From positions 160,998,690 to 161,062,689 of the forward strand of contig NC_041397.2 in assembly GCF_900747795.2 (NCBI RefSeq): a DNA stretch of 64,000 nt, in the 5' to 3' direction. How positions within the stretch are numbered: position 1 is the first letter of the stretch; the number at the start of each line of letters is the position of its first letter. Source of the stretch: Erpetoichthys calabaricus (Eukaryota > Chordata > Cladistia > Polypteriformes > Polypteridae). The position numbers and the translations under genes are program-made. The notes below the pieces were generated by a model. That model made no database searches. It had not been told where the DNA came from and was given only the letters and a program-made list of their open reading frames with translations. This document shows, piece by piece, positions 10,933 through 23,260 of this stretch.

Positions 10933-12835
10933 AGAATTATTGTTATAAAACAGACTACAAAAATACCTAGACACATCGTTTTTCTCTAAAACAAATGTCC
11001 TAACCCAGAGAAAACTATTCAATGCCCAGAACTGCTGTGTTGCAACCAAGGCTATGAAAGAGCTGGAAGGAATTTTTGGGTTACTGAAGTCGAAGTTGGT
11101 AAAAAATGTACCAACTCCGACTAAATGTATCCTAATTTAAATTAGATTTTTCTTCTAGCATTTTGATAAAAATATAACCTCTGTTTTATTTTTGTGAGCT
11201 TTGTTTTTTGTTTAATGTTAAGAACAAGTCTGTTTCTCAACTGGGCATTCCCTTCTTTTTCTATCCTGGTTAGATCCAGTTTGCCTTCTTCTCTCAAGAC
11301 AGTAATAAACACCTTTGTATGAAACCATCAGTTTCATGGCAATTTGTTATATGGAATAATAAAAAAAAAAACAACAATAGGCTGACATGTTTCCTAAAGA
11401 AAGTTCTTTAATTTTGGCCATTTTTGAACCCAGATCTGAAATTTATGTATGCTAATACCTTGTAAGACAAGTGAACAGAATAACAGGAATCAGTGGTGCT
11501 AATGCAGTTAGAAAGGTTTCTCTAATAACAAGTTAGCATTAACACATGACTAATTAAGAATAAGCTAACGGAGTTTACCATTAGGACACTGAAGCTTTTG
11601 CTGCAGAAAATGAGGTTGTCAATATACAAATAATAAATTAAAAATCTGACATTTCAAATTGTAATAGCCATTATACACACTAGCAATGCCTTGGCTATAT
11701 TTTCAAATCAATTTAATGGTGTCTTGATAAAAAATTTATTAATTTCTAACAAAAACATGAAAATTTCTGGGTTACCCCAAATTTTTGACCAGTATGGTAT
11801 ACTGGCTGAAGTCAAAGGTTTTGCATACCAACACCACAACCCTGGTTGCAACATTTGTCAAAATCACTCTAAAACATATAATACTTTGTTTCCTAGCTTT
11901 TAAACTACACTGAGTCAACTGAACAGTTACTTATATGCAAAATAAGCACATCAACCACCGTTGTTTTTGCTAACAACTTTTCATATACACGGTAGTTTTA
12001 AGACTAGAACACATTTTGTCATTGTATCAGTATAAATATTGTAACATTCTCAAATTCTTTTAATTCCATTCAGGATCTTGGGGAATGAGAGCCTAATCGA
12101 CAGCATTAGGCACAGAATGTTTAAATCTAATTATTTTTACTTAAAATGTCTCTGTATCTTTTACTTATATTTTAGTCAAAACTCAGTTAAATTCCTGAAT
12201 TTTATATTCAGCTTTCTCTATGATATTAAAAAGGTTTTCTGTCGTGTCCACGTTATTCAGCCTTGACCACTCCCTTCCACACTGCTAGCCCTGTCATTAC
12301 TCCTACTGGCATATCCTCTCTCCATAGCACCCTGTGACACTCTCTGGGCTAACCTGCCTTTCAACACAGTTGGTTAGAATTGCAAGGCAGAAAAGCAAAT
12401 TATCTATTCAAGAATGTTGAATTTTACATAGCAATAGAAAAAGCGGCAAGAGCTGATAATAAACGTTGAAAAAAAGAAAACAAAAAAAGAAAAAAACAAC
12501 TGCATATAATAGAAATCAAGAACAAAGAGAATTGTCCAATAAATGAAAAAGGGAAAAATATCTCAAATAATATGTAAACAGAAATGCAAAAAAGCAATCT
12601 TTATAGAATGCAAGTTAGAGGATAAAGTAATTCATAATATTGAATTGATGAGGCTTTAAATGTAATTTAATTTTTTATTTACTTTTTATTACATTCTTAT
12701 TACGTTTTCCTTTTTTACCATGTTTTATTATTCATTGGTACTTAAAATAGACAGTTGTAGTGAAATACTCAAGTAACTGATTTTCTATCTGTAATAAATA
12801 AGGACCAAGCCTTCTTTCACCCGTGTCCCACATAC
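10933..12835. other. USP16 intron 1, no gene seen
   Basis: AT-rich sequence with only short chance frames. The same holds for 7,923-8,199, 8,351-9,341, 10,077-10,744 and 12,980-13,386. Confidence 0.6.
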
Positions 12836-12979
12836 TCTTCTATATATAAAATCACTTTAAATACAATCACTTTCTCTAACGAAGGAACACCCCAATAGCC
12901 TTTGAGTGGCTCAGCCGCGATATAGAGGGTGCCCTACACCGCCCCCGGGGCTATCGAGCGAAGCAAGCAGGCCCCCTAG
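12836..12979 (+). mobile_element. Short non-autonomous Helitron
   Basis: It begins TCTTCTATATATAAAATC and ends GGGGC...GCCCCCTAG followed by T. The 3' end has the GC-rich hairpin and CTAG terminus of Helitrons. About 144 bases, no coding capacity. The exact 5' base is uncertain by a few bases. Confidence 0.65.
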
Positions 12980-13386
12980 TATTGCACTAATATAAATGTA
13001 GATCACGCCTAACATAACCTAAAAGCAGGTAGCCAAGGTGTACTTTTAAGGATTTCCAAAAATAGCAAACAAGTCAAAATTTTGCTTTCTAAATTCTCTA
13101 ATAGAGAAATTTGATAGTTCCTTTTTAAATGGGACTATTTTACATTTATTAAACCAACAGATAAAAATAACTTCATTTTAGAATTTCATAAACATGCATG
13201 CTATGTTTCCAAATGATCCCCCCCCCACTTTAGAAAGAAAATATCTTTTTATAAAGTGAAACTCAGAAATTAACACACATGAAGCTCATAAAACATGAAG
13301 TTAACTAATTTTTAGAATTCATCTTGTTCAGAATGTCCACTAATAGTAAATTAATAAATATCAGTTGTTTGTGTGAAATTTATGTA

Positions 13387-13810
13387 CAGTAATCCCTCCT
13401 CCATCGCGGGGGTTGCGTTCCAGAGCAACCCGCGAAATAAGAAAATCCGAAAAGTAGAAACCATATGTTTATATGGTTATTTTTATATTGTCATGCTTGG
13501 GTCACAGATTTGCGCAGAAACACAGGAGGTTGTAGAGAGACAGGAACGTTATTCAAACACTGCAAACAAACATTTTTCTCTTTTTCAAAAGTTTAAACTG
13601 TGCTCCATGACAAGACAGAGATGACAGTTCCGTCTCACAATTGAAAGAATGCAAACATATATTCATGTTCAAAAGAGTTTGCTTCAGGAGCAGATGTCAG
13701 AGAGATAAAGAAAAGCAAACAAATCAATACGCTGTTTGGCTTTTAAGTATGCGAACCACCACGGCACAAAGCTGTTGAAGGCGGCAGCTCACACCCCCTC
13801 CATCAGGAGC

Positions 13811-13878
<68 letters not shown>

Positions 13879-14314
13879 AAACAAAGTCAAAAATCAATAC
13901 ATGCCCTTTGAGCTTTGAAGTATGCGAAGCACCGTGCAGCATGTCCTTCAGAATGCAGCTTGCACAGAAGGTAGCAACGTAAAGGTAATCTTTCAGCATT
14001 TTTAGACAAGCGTCCCTATCGTCTAGGTTTGCGAACAGCCCCCCTGCTCAATCCCCCTACGTCAGGATCAGAGAAACAGAGAGGGAGAAAAGTGTTGGGT
14101 AGCTTCTCAGCCATCTGCCAATAGCGTCCCTTGTATGAAATCAACTGGGCAAACCAACTGAGGAAGCATGTACCAGAAATTAAAAGATCCATTGTCCGCA
14201 GAAATCCGCGAACCAGCAAACAATCCGCGATATATATTTAAATATGCTTACATATAAAATCCGCGATGGAGTGAAGCCGCGAAAGGCGAAGCGCGATATA
14301 GCGAGGGATTACTG
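13387..14314. mobile_element. Pogo/Tigger-like MITE
   Basis: The left end CAGTAATCCCTCCTCCATCG and the right end GCGAGGGATTACTG are inverted repeats with TA on both sides. The interior includes a (GA)n microsatellite at about 13,813-13,875 and two related segments (GTATGCGAACCACC and GTATGCGAAGCACC). No transposase frame. Confidence 0.87.
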
Positions 14315-14632
14315 TATATGGAGGCTTCTCGACATTTTGCAGCATAACAAACACACAAAAAAAACAGTGTTTTTAAAGATACCATATGCAGGCAGACTTT
14401 GATCAAGTGAGTAAGAATTCAGAGTGGAGAAGGGTTATAACTATTATGATTAGTGTTTTGTAGGAAAAAGTGGCAAGGAGAACAGGCAATTCTTAAATTT
14501 TGTACTGTATCGAGTTGGATGCCATCAGTTCATTAACCATTTCAAACCAATTCTATTAACAAAACTACTTTCTACCTGTAATTTCAAAGAACAATAAAAC
14601 ACACAAAAGAAGATATGTTTTTGAGCAAATAG

Positions 14633-15838
14633 TATCTTCTTCTTCTTTCGGCTACTCTCATTAGGGGTAGCCACAGTGGATCATCTTCTTCCATATCTTT
14701 TTGTCCTCTGCTTCTTGTTCTGTTACACCCATCACCTGCATGTCCTCTCTCACCACAGCCATAAACCTTCTCTTAGGCATTCCTCTTTTTCTCTTGCCTG
14801 GCAGCTCTATCCTCAGCATCACTCCTCTGCACATGTTCAAACCAACGCAATCTCGCCTCTCTGACTTTGTCTCCCAATGGTCCAACTTGAGCTGACCCTC
14901 CAATGTCCATCCATCCATTTTCCAACCCGCTGAATCCGAACACAGGGTCACGGGGGTCTGCTGGAGCCAATCCCAGCCAACACAGGGCACAAGGCAGGGA
15001 ACCAATCCCGGGCAGGGTGCCAACCCACCGCAGGACACACACAAACACACCCACACAGCAAGCACACACTAGGGCCAATTTAGAATCGCCAATCCACCTA
15101 ACCTGCATGTCTTTGGACTGTGGGAGGAAACCGGAGCGCCTGGAGGAAACCCACGCAGACACGGGGAGAACATGCAAACTCCACGCAGGGAGGACCCGGG
15201 AAGTGAACCCGGGTCCCCAGATCTCCCAACTGCGAGGCAGCAGCGCTACCCACTGCGCCACCGTGCCGCCCCCCTCTAATGTACTCATTTCTAATCCTAT
15301 CCATCCTTGTCACACCCAATGCAAATCTTAGCATCTTTAACTTTGCTACCTCCAGCTCTGTCTCCTACTTTCTGGTCAGTGCCACTGTCTCCAACCCATA
15401 TAACATAGCTGGTCTCACGACCGTCCTGTAGACTTTCCCTTTCTCTCTTGCTGATATCCGTCTGTCTTGTCTGTTGCCAACTCTACTCCCTGAATCCTCA
15501 CCATTCCACTGAGCTCCCTCTCATTTACACGCATGTATTCTGTCTTGTTCCTACAGACCTTTATTCCTCTCTTCTCTAGAGCATATCTCCACCTCTCCAG
15601 GGTCTCCTCAACCTGCTCCCTACTATCGCTACGGATCACAATGTCATCAGCAAACATAGTCCACGGAGACTCCTGTCTAATCTCGTCTGTCAACCTGTCC
15701 ATCACCATTGCAAATAAGAAAGAGCTCTGAGCCGATCCCTGATGTAATCCCACCTCTACCTTGAATGCATCCGTCACACCTACCGCAGACCTCACCATAG
15801 TCACACTTTCCTCACACATATCCCGTACAACTCTTACA
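14633..15838 (-). mobile_element. 5'-truncated RTE-type LINE interrupted by a SINE
   Basis: The minus strand carries the C-terminal part of the same LINE family as at 16.3-23.3 kb, including GLHQGSAQSSFLFAMVMDRL and an intact FADD box (MFADDIVIRSD), then the 3' end with the CTTTCGGCTACTC motif. Perfect 13-base target-site duplications, TTTGAGCAAATAG, lie at 14,620-14,632 and 15,839-15,851. The SINE at 14,907-15,271 splits it. Confidence 0.88.
14907..15271 (-). mobile_element. Full-length Mermaid/DANA-like SINE inside the RTE fragment
   Basis: It is 365 bases long, the same length as the 3.2-kb copy, with the same head, core and CCAT-rich (minus-strand GGAT) tail. The 11-base target duplications CCCTCCAATGT and CCCTCTAATGT (14,896-14,906; 15,272-15,282) differ by one base. 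It inserted after the RTE. Confidence 0.92.
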
Positions 15839-15851
15839 TTTGAGCAAATAG

Positions 15852-16319
15852 AATATGATAAAATAATCAGAATATCAAATTACAACATGCAAAATAATGG
15901 CAGTATCTTTACTCCCAAAAATGAGTTTGAGTATTTATAAGGATTTTTTTATTGGAATTGTTTTGCTCATTTTTAGAAATGCACTTCTTTCCCGCTGATG
16001 AAGCCCAGAAATGGGTATCACAAAGTATCTCATGATTTTATCATTTGCAATTTATATATATTTAATGCAAAGTTGACTTAGTCACTCATCAACAAAAACA
16101 CTATTTTCCGTCAAGTTAAAAATCTGAAATTTGGTAGGATGGTCCATCTGGGGCTACAGTTATCCATTAGCAAAGGATACTTCGATATATCAGTATTTAA
16201 GAGAACCAATCCTGAAAAATGAAAAATCTCAAAAAGGCTTTGACTGATTTAATAATAATTGTGATGTTAATGAAAAAGGAATATTAGCTAACACTTTTTT
16301 TGTCGGTAATAAAGTCACA
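15852..16319. other. No gene seen
   Basis: Spacer between two copies of the same RTE family. Nothing recognised. Confidence 0.6.
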
Positions 16320-17939
16320 GGGGATGCACAAACCAGTGTGTTTCTTCGTGCCGATCCCAAGCCTGGATAAATGGGGAGGTGTCGTCAGGAAGGGCATCCG
16401 GTGTAAAATTTTGCCAAATTAATATGCGTACAACCATACAAATTTCCATTCTGGATTGGTTGAGCCCCGAGTTAACAATGAATTCCACCTGTACTGTTAG
16501 CCAATAGGGTGCTGGCGGAAATTGGACTACTGTTGGCAGAAGAAGAAGAAGGAGAAGAAGAGGGGGGAGACGTGTCCGGAGGCAGGAGGAGAGGAGGACA
16601 GTAAAGAGAGTGGAACTGAGGGTAGGAACTTTGAATGTTGGCAGTATGACTGGTAAGGAGAGAGAGTTAGCAGATATGATGGAGAGAAGGAAGGTTGATA
16701 TATTGTGCGTGCAAGAGACTAAATGGAAGGGGAGTAAGGCCAGGTGGATCGGAGGTGGATTCAAATTGTTCTATCATGGCGTGGATGGGAGGAGAAATGG
16801 GGTATGAGTTATTCTGAAGGAACAGTATGTCAAGAGTGTTTTGGAGGTGAAAAGTGTGTCAGGCAGAGTAATGAATATGAAGCTGGAAATTGGAGGTGTG
16901 ATGATGAATGTTGTTACTGCATATGCACCACAAGTTGGGTGTGCAATGGGTGAGAAAGAAGATTTTTGGAGTGAGCTGGATGAAGTGATGAACAGTGTAC
17001 CCAAGGGACAGAAAGTGGTGATTGCAGCGGATTTCAATGGGCATGTTGCTGAAGGGAACAGTGGAGACGTGGAGGTGATGGGTAGGTATGGTGTCAAGGA
17101 GAGGAATGAAGAAGGTCAGAGGATAGTGGATTTTGCCAAAAGGATGGACATGGCTGTGGTGAATATGTATTTTAAGAAGAGGGAGGAACATAGGGTGACG
17201 TACAAGAGCGGAGGAAGATGCACACAGGTAGATTGCATCCTATGCAGAAGAGTTGATCTGAAGGAGATTGAAGACTGCAAAGTGGTGACAGTGGAAAGTG
17301 TAGTTAAACAGCATAGGATGGTGGTCTGTAGGATGATGTTGGAGATCAAGAAGAGGAAGAGAGTGAGGGCAGAACCAAGGATCAAATGGTGGAAGATGAA
17401 AAAGGAAGACTGCAAGGTTGAGTAGAGGGAGGAGGTGAGACAGGCACTGGGTGGCAGTGAAGAGTTACCAGACAGCTGAGAAACTACAGCAGATGTAGTA
17501 AGGGTGACAGCAAGAAGGGTGCTTGGCGTGACATCTGGAAAGAGGAAGGAGGAAATACAGGAGAGTATACAGAGGAAGAGGATGGTAAAGAAGAAGTGGG
17601 ATAGTCAGAGAGATGCAGAAAGTATACAACAGTACAAGGCGATAAGGCGCACGGTGAAGAAAGAGGTGGCGAAGGCTAAAGAAAAGGCGTATGATGAGTT
17701 GTATAAGAGTTTGGACACTAAGGAGGAAGAAAAGGACCTGGCTAGAGAGAGGGACCAAGCTGGGAAAGATGTGCAGCAGGTTAGGGTGATAAAGGATAAA
17801 GATGGAAACGTACTCACAAGTGAGGAGAGTGTGTTAAGCAGATGGAAAGAGTACTTTGAGAGGCTGATGAATGAAGAGAATGAAAGAGAGAAGAGGTTGG
17901 ATGATGTGGAGAGAGTGAATCAGGAAGTGCAACAGATTA

Positions 17940-20900
17940 ATAATAATAATAATAATAAATTTTATTTATATTGCACTTTATATTTTAGCAATCCCAAAGT
18001 GCTACAGAGTAAAAATAGAATAATAAAATAAAAAAAAAACAGAAGAGTCTATAAAATACTTTAACAAAATGACTTTCTAAAAAGATGAGTTTTTAGGTTT
18101 CGCTTAAAGGCCTCAGTCGACTGTGGGGCTCTCAGGTAATCAGGGAGGGCATTCCACAGCCTCGGCGCCACCGATGAAAACGCCCTGTCACCCATGCTGC
18201 TGAGCTTAGTTCTGGGGACTTGAAGAGTGTTAGTGTGTACAGAGCGGAGGGAACGTAAGGAGTTATGAGGGGTAAGGAGTTCCTGTAGATAAAGAGGGGC
18301 ATGTCCATAAATGCACTGATGGGTAAGAAGGGAGACCTTGTACTCTATTCTGAATGAAACAGGGAGCCAGTGAAGGGTTTTCAGGATTGGGGTGATGTGA
18401 TCATACTTTCGCACCCTCATCAGGATCCTGGCAGCGCTGTTCTGAATATACTGGAGTCTCTGGATACTCTTGCCAGGAATCCCAATGAGGAGTGCATTAC
18501 AGTAATCCAGCCTGGAAGAGACAAAGGCATGGACGAGTTTCTCTGCATCTGCCAGGGTGAGTAATGGGCGGAGTTTGGCGATGTTCTTGAGATGGAAAAA
18601 AGATGACTTACAGAGATATTTGATGTGGGTGTCAAAAGTAAGTTGGGAGTCCATTCTAACACCCAAATTAGTAACAGATGTGGAAAGAGGAATATTTTGG
18701 CCAGAGAAAGTAATACTGGTGATGGTAGAAGAGCAAAGATGATGTGATGTACCAACTAAGATGGCTTCTGTTTTGGATCTGTTCAACTAAAGAAAACTGA
18801 GCCTCATCCATGCCTCTATCTCCTCCAGGCAGGTAGACAATGTAGATGTTGGCAGAGGAACAGTAGAGGAGGTGGGAGTAGTCCTGAGGTAAAGCTGGGT
18901 GTCATCGGCATAGCAATGGAACGATAAACCATGTCTGCCAATGACAGTTCCAAGGGGGAGCATGTAGATAGTAAAAAGGATAGGGCCCAGCACAGAGCCC
19001 TGTGGAACACCACAGGTGACGTTGTGGGTGTGGGACTTTGCGCTGCCAAGGGCGACATGCTCAGTTCTGCCAGTCAGGTATGATGTAAACCAATTTAGAA
19101 CAATTCCTGAGAGTCCAATAGTGTATTGCAGGCGGTGAAGAAGGATGTTATGGTCTATTGTGTCAAAAGCAGCTGTCAGGTCAAGGAGGATAAGTAGTGA
19201 AGGTGAACCAGTATCTGCCGTCATCAGAAGATCATTGGTGACCCTGACCAGGGCTGTTTCGGTGCTATGGCCAGGGCGAAAACCAGACTGAAACTTTTCA
19301 AACAGATTGTTCAGTTTGAGATGATCGTGAAGTTGTGCAGCAACTATTTTTTCCAGAACTTTGGAGAGAAACGGAAGATTGGAGATGGGCCTATAATTGG
19401 AGAGAACTTCAGGATCCAAGGTGGATTTTTTCAGTAGAGGTCTGATGACAGCAGTTTTTAGTGCAGAAGGAATATGGCCAGCCAGGAGGGACTGATTTAT
19501 TATCCTGGTGATAAGTGGAGAGATGGCAGAAATGTTGGCCCTCAGCAAGGGTGAGGGGAAAGGGTCCAGGGAACTAGTAGACGGTTTCATTTTCCTGATG
19601 ACATCCTCCACCTCTTCCCGTGTGGCAACAGAGAAAGAGCAAAGAGGATTGACGGTCTCAGACAATGAGTCAACAGTTGGGAAGGGCAAGATATCCTTGG
19701 TAGAGAGGTGTAAACGGATATTATCAACTTTTTGTTTAAAAAGCACTTTGAGCTACTTTTTGTATGAAAATGTGCTATATAAATAATAAATGTTGTTGTT
19801 GTTGTTGTTGTTGTAAAAAAGTTGATATACATGTTGCATCTGTCATCAGTGGTCTCAGAATGGGCAGGTAAAGGAGGTTTGAGAAGATGATTTATGGTTG
19901 AAAAAAGTTTTTTAGGGTTGCTGGAGCCATTTCTGATGATGGTGGAATAAAACTTGGACCGTGCAACCTTCAGAGCTTCTGCATACGCTCTCATGTGTTC
20001 TCTGTAAGCCTGTTTATGGACAGTCAGCCCAGAGGCCTTGAGCCGCCGCTCAAGGACACGCCCAGCCGCCTTCATTTTTCGCAGCTCGCAGGTATACCAA
20101 GGTGCTGAGCACGAGAATGAGATGGACCTAGATGTTAAAGGGGCGTGGAAGTCCAGGAGACTGCTCAGGGACTGGTTGTAAAAATCCACGAGGTCAGCAA
20201 CAGAGAGGGAGCTGATAAAGTCAGAGGAGAGAAATGTAAGGTCCAAGGCCAAGGCATCCACATTGATATTCTTCAGATTTCTGAAGTAGATCTGTCGTTT
20301 TGGTTTGATACGGGAGGAGAAAAAGGGCAGCTCCAATTACACAACTTTGTGGTCTGAAATACCAAGATCAAATACCTGTAGATTCCTGATTGGGGCACAG
20401 TTTGAAATGACCAAGTCAAGAGTGTGACCCCTAGAATGTGTGGGAACATCAACATGTTGTTGTAGGTTGAGAGAATCTAGCAGCTCAAGGAAATCAGCAG
20501 TGAGATAACCTGTGGGATTGTCAACATGAATATTTATATCTCCTAAGATTATGATGTTGGCAGAAGTAGCACAGAGTGTTGTGAGAAGATCAGTAATTTC
20601 CGGAATAAAGGCAGAATTGGGTTTTGGAGGTCGATAGATAAGGAGAACAGTCAGGGGAAACGGGGGCTTACATTTAAATGCAAGGCACTCACAGGAAGAT
20701 ATTGCAGGTATCGAGATAGGGGACAACCCCAGGTCCTGACGGTGGATAACAGCTAGTCCACCACCACGCCCAGTGCTGCGAGATGCCTCCAAGTAACTGT
20801 AGCCAAGTGGACAGGCTTCATTTAAGGCAGAGTAAACCTCTGACTGGTGCCAGGTTTCTGTCAGACACATGAAGTCAAGTCCTTTTTCCCTGATGTGTTC

Positions 20901-21788
20901 TTCAATCAGTATGGATTTATTGCTGATAGATTGAGAATTAAATAGTTCAAATTTAACCAATGACTGTGAAGTAAATCTCTGTACAGGACGCAGAACATTA
21001 AAATCCACTCCACGCAGCTTAGAATCCGTTCCACAAAATAAATCCAGCCGGGGATGTGAAGACCTCGCGATATTTCTGTCAGTGGCTCGGGTGTATCCCA
21101 TGCTAGAGTCCAGAGATCTCACGATACTTCCAGTGTTGATAGTCATTGGAGCGACTGTGCTCTGATGACGCGTCAAACGTGCGACAGATGACCAGAAAGA
21201 AGGAATGTTGGTAGCAGAACACTTTGGTTGGTTATGGAAGACGAACTTTCGGCTGGATCCTCTGTGAATGTAACAAGGACGGCGAAGAAGTCCCAGTTCT
21301 TTGATGATGGAGATGTTCATTTCAGGAGTGGTTGCAGGATTAAGTCGGCGGAGTTGTGAGTTAGAATAACTGAACGCCATTCAGACTGAAGAGGTAGGGA
21401 GGAATGCTGTCCAGACAGTGCTGAAAATCTAAAGCAGTATATCCGGGCAACAGGTGAGTAGACAACAAAAAGCTTACCTTAGCATAGCTTAATAAAATCC
21501 ATAAAGTCCACAGCAAACGGTAGAACAGTATATCCAGGCAGCAAGTGAGTAGGCAACAAAACCTTGATAAAATCCGTAAAATCCACGGCAAACGATTAAA
21601 ACAGTACAAGAAAGCTTTCAGAAAAAATACGAAACTTACTAATGAACACTAAAAGAAAAATAGTAAATTAATAAAGTTAGTAAAATATAAATAATAGTAA
21701 AAACATTAAACATAAAAACATTAAACAAAGAGTCAGAGGGAGAAGCGGCGAACAATCAACGCCAGCGTCCTCTCACCTCCGCAGATTA
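17940..21788 (-). mobile_element. Nearly full-length L2-type LINE nested in the RTE
   Basis: On the minus strand one long coding region runs from about 21,380 to 18,061. The endonuclease has CLTETWHQ, GDINIHVD and GISDHKVV. The reverse transcriptase has SNYRPISNLPFLSKV, FQSGFRPGHSTETAL, LLDLTAAFDTIDH, VPQGSVLGPILF and an intact YADD. The C-terminus has the L2-typical LKTHLFRKSF. Only two in-frame stops (about 20,337 and 18,787) and one 71-base insertion break it, so it is young. The 3' tail is (ATT)n. A 7-base duplication, CAGATTA, marks the insertion at 17,933-17,939 and 21,782-21,788. Confidence 0.92.
19744..19814 (+). mobile_element. 71-base LINE 3' end inserted in the L2
   Basis: CACTTTGAGCTACTTTTTGT through (TTG)n is a 3'-terminal LINE fragment, opposite in direction to its host. 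AAAAAG on both sides is the target duplication. The same tail occurs at about 27,517-27,580. Confidence 0.8.
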
Positions 21789-23260
21789 GCAAGGATGAAG
21801 TAAGGACAGCTATGAAGAGGATGAAAAATGGAAAGGCCGTTGGTCTAGATGACATACCTATTGAAGCATGGAGGTGTTTAGGAGAGATGGTAGTGGAGTT
21901 TTTAACCAGATTGTTTAACAGAATCTTGGAAAGTGAGAGGATGCCTGAGGAGTGGAGAAGAAGTGTACTGGTGCCGATATTTAAGAATAAGGGGGATGTG
22001 CAGGACTGCAGTAACTACAGGGGAATAAAATTGATGAGCCACAGCATAAAGTTATGGGAATGAGTAGTGGAAGCTAGGTTAAGAAGTGAGGTGATGATTA
22101 GTGAGCAGCAGTATGGTTTCATGCCAATAAAGAGCACCACAGATGCAATGTTTGCTCTGAGTATGTTGATGGAGAAGTTTAGAGAAGGCCAGAAGGAGTT
22201 GCATTGCATCTTTGTGGACCTGGAGAAAGCATATGACAGGGTGGCTCAAGAGGAGCTGTGGTATTGTATGAGGAAGTCGGGAGTGGCAGAGAAGTATGTA
22301 AGAGTTGTACAGGATATGTACGTGGTAAGTGTGACTATGGTGAGGTCTGCGGTAGAAGTGACAGATGTATTCAAGTTGGAGGTGGGATTACATCAGGTAT
22401 CGGCTCTGAGCCCTTCCTTATTTGCAATGGTAATTGACAGGTTGACAGACGAGATTAGACAGGAGTCCCTGTGGACTATGATGTTTGCTGATAACATTGT
22501 GATCTGTAGCGATAGTAGGGGGCAGGTTGAGGAGAACTTGGAGAGGTGGAGATATGCTCTAGAGAGGAGAGGAATGAAGGTCAATAGGAACAAGATAATA
22601 CATGTGTGTAAATGAGAGGGAGGTCAGTGGAATGGTGAGGATGCAGGGAGTAGAGTTGGCAAAGGTGGATGAGTTTAAATACTTGGGATCTACAGTACAG
22701 AGTAACAGGGATTGTGGAAGAGAGGTGAAAAAGAGAGTGCAGGCAGGGTGGAATGGGTGGAGAAAAGTGTCAGGAGTGATTTGTGACAGACGAATATCAG
22801 CAAGAGTGAAAGGGAAGGTCTACAGGACGGTAGAGAGACCAGCTATGTTATATTGGTTGAAGACGGTGGCACTGACCAGGAAGCAGGAGACAGAGCTGGA
22901 GGTAGCAGAGTTAAAGATGCTAAGATTTGCACTGGGTGTGACGAGGATGGATAGGATTAGAAATGAGTACATTAGAGGGTCAGTCAAGTTGGACGGTTGG
23001 GAGACAAAGTCAGAGAGGCGAAATTGCGTTGGTTTGGACATGTGCAGAGGAGAGATGCTGGGTATATTGGGAGAAGGATGCTAAAGATAGAGCTGCCAGG
23101 GAAGAGGAAAAGACGAAGGCCTAAGCGAAGGTTTATGGATGTGGTGATAGAGGACATGCAGGTGACGGGTGTAACAGAACAAGATGTAGATGACAGAATG
23201 ATATGGAAGAAGGTGATCCGCTGTGGCAACCCCTAATGGGAGCAGCCGAAAGAAGAAGAA

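Larger units (their letters stand above)
16320..23260 (+). mobile_element. Nearly full-length RTE-type LINE split by an L2
   Basis: The endonuclease begins at 16,610 with MELRVGTLNVGSMTGKERE and carries CVQETKWKG, ADFNGHV and TQVDCILCRR. The reverse transcriptase (21,812-22,600) has NGKAVGLDDIPIEAW, SNYRGIKLMS and FVDLEKAYDRV. The 3' part (22,602-23,236) ends with GHVQRRDAG and RRPKRRFMDVV. The catalytic box reads FADN where FADD is expected, so this copy should be inactive. The frame has about four stops and at least two frameshifts. The 5' leader resembles that of the family that fish annotations call craniofacial development protein 2-like. A possible AATAAAG target duplication flanks it. 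The RTE clade assignment is from memory. Confidence 0.85.
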
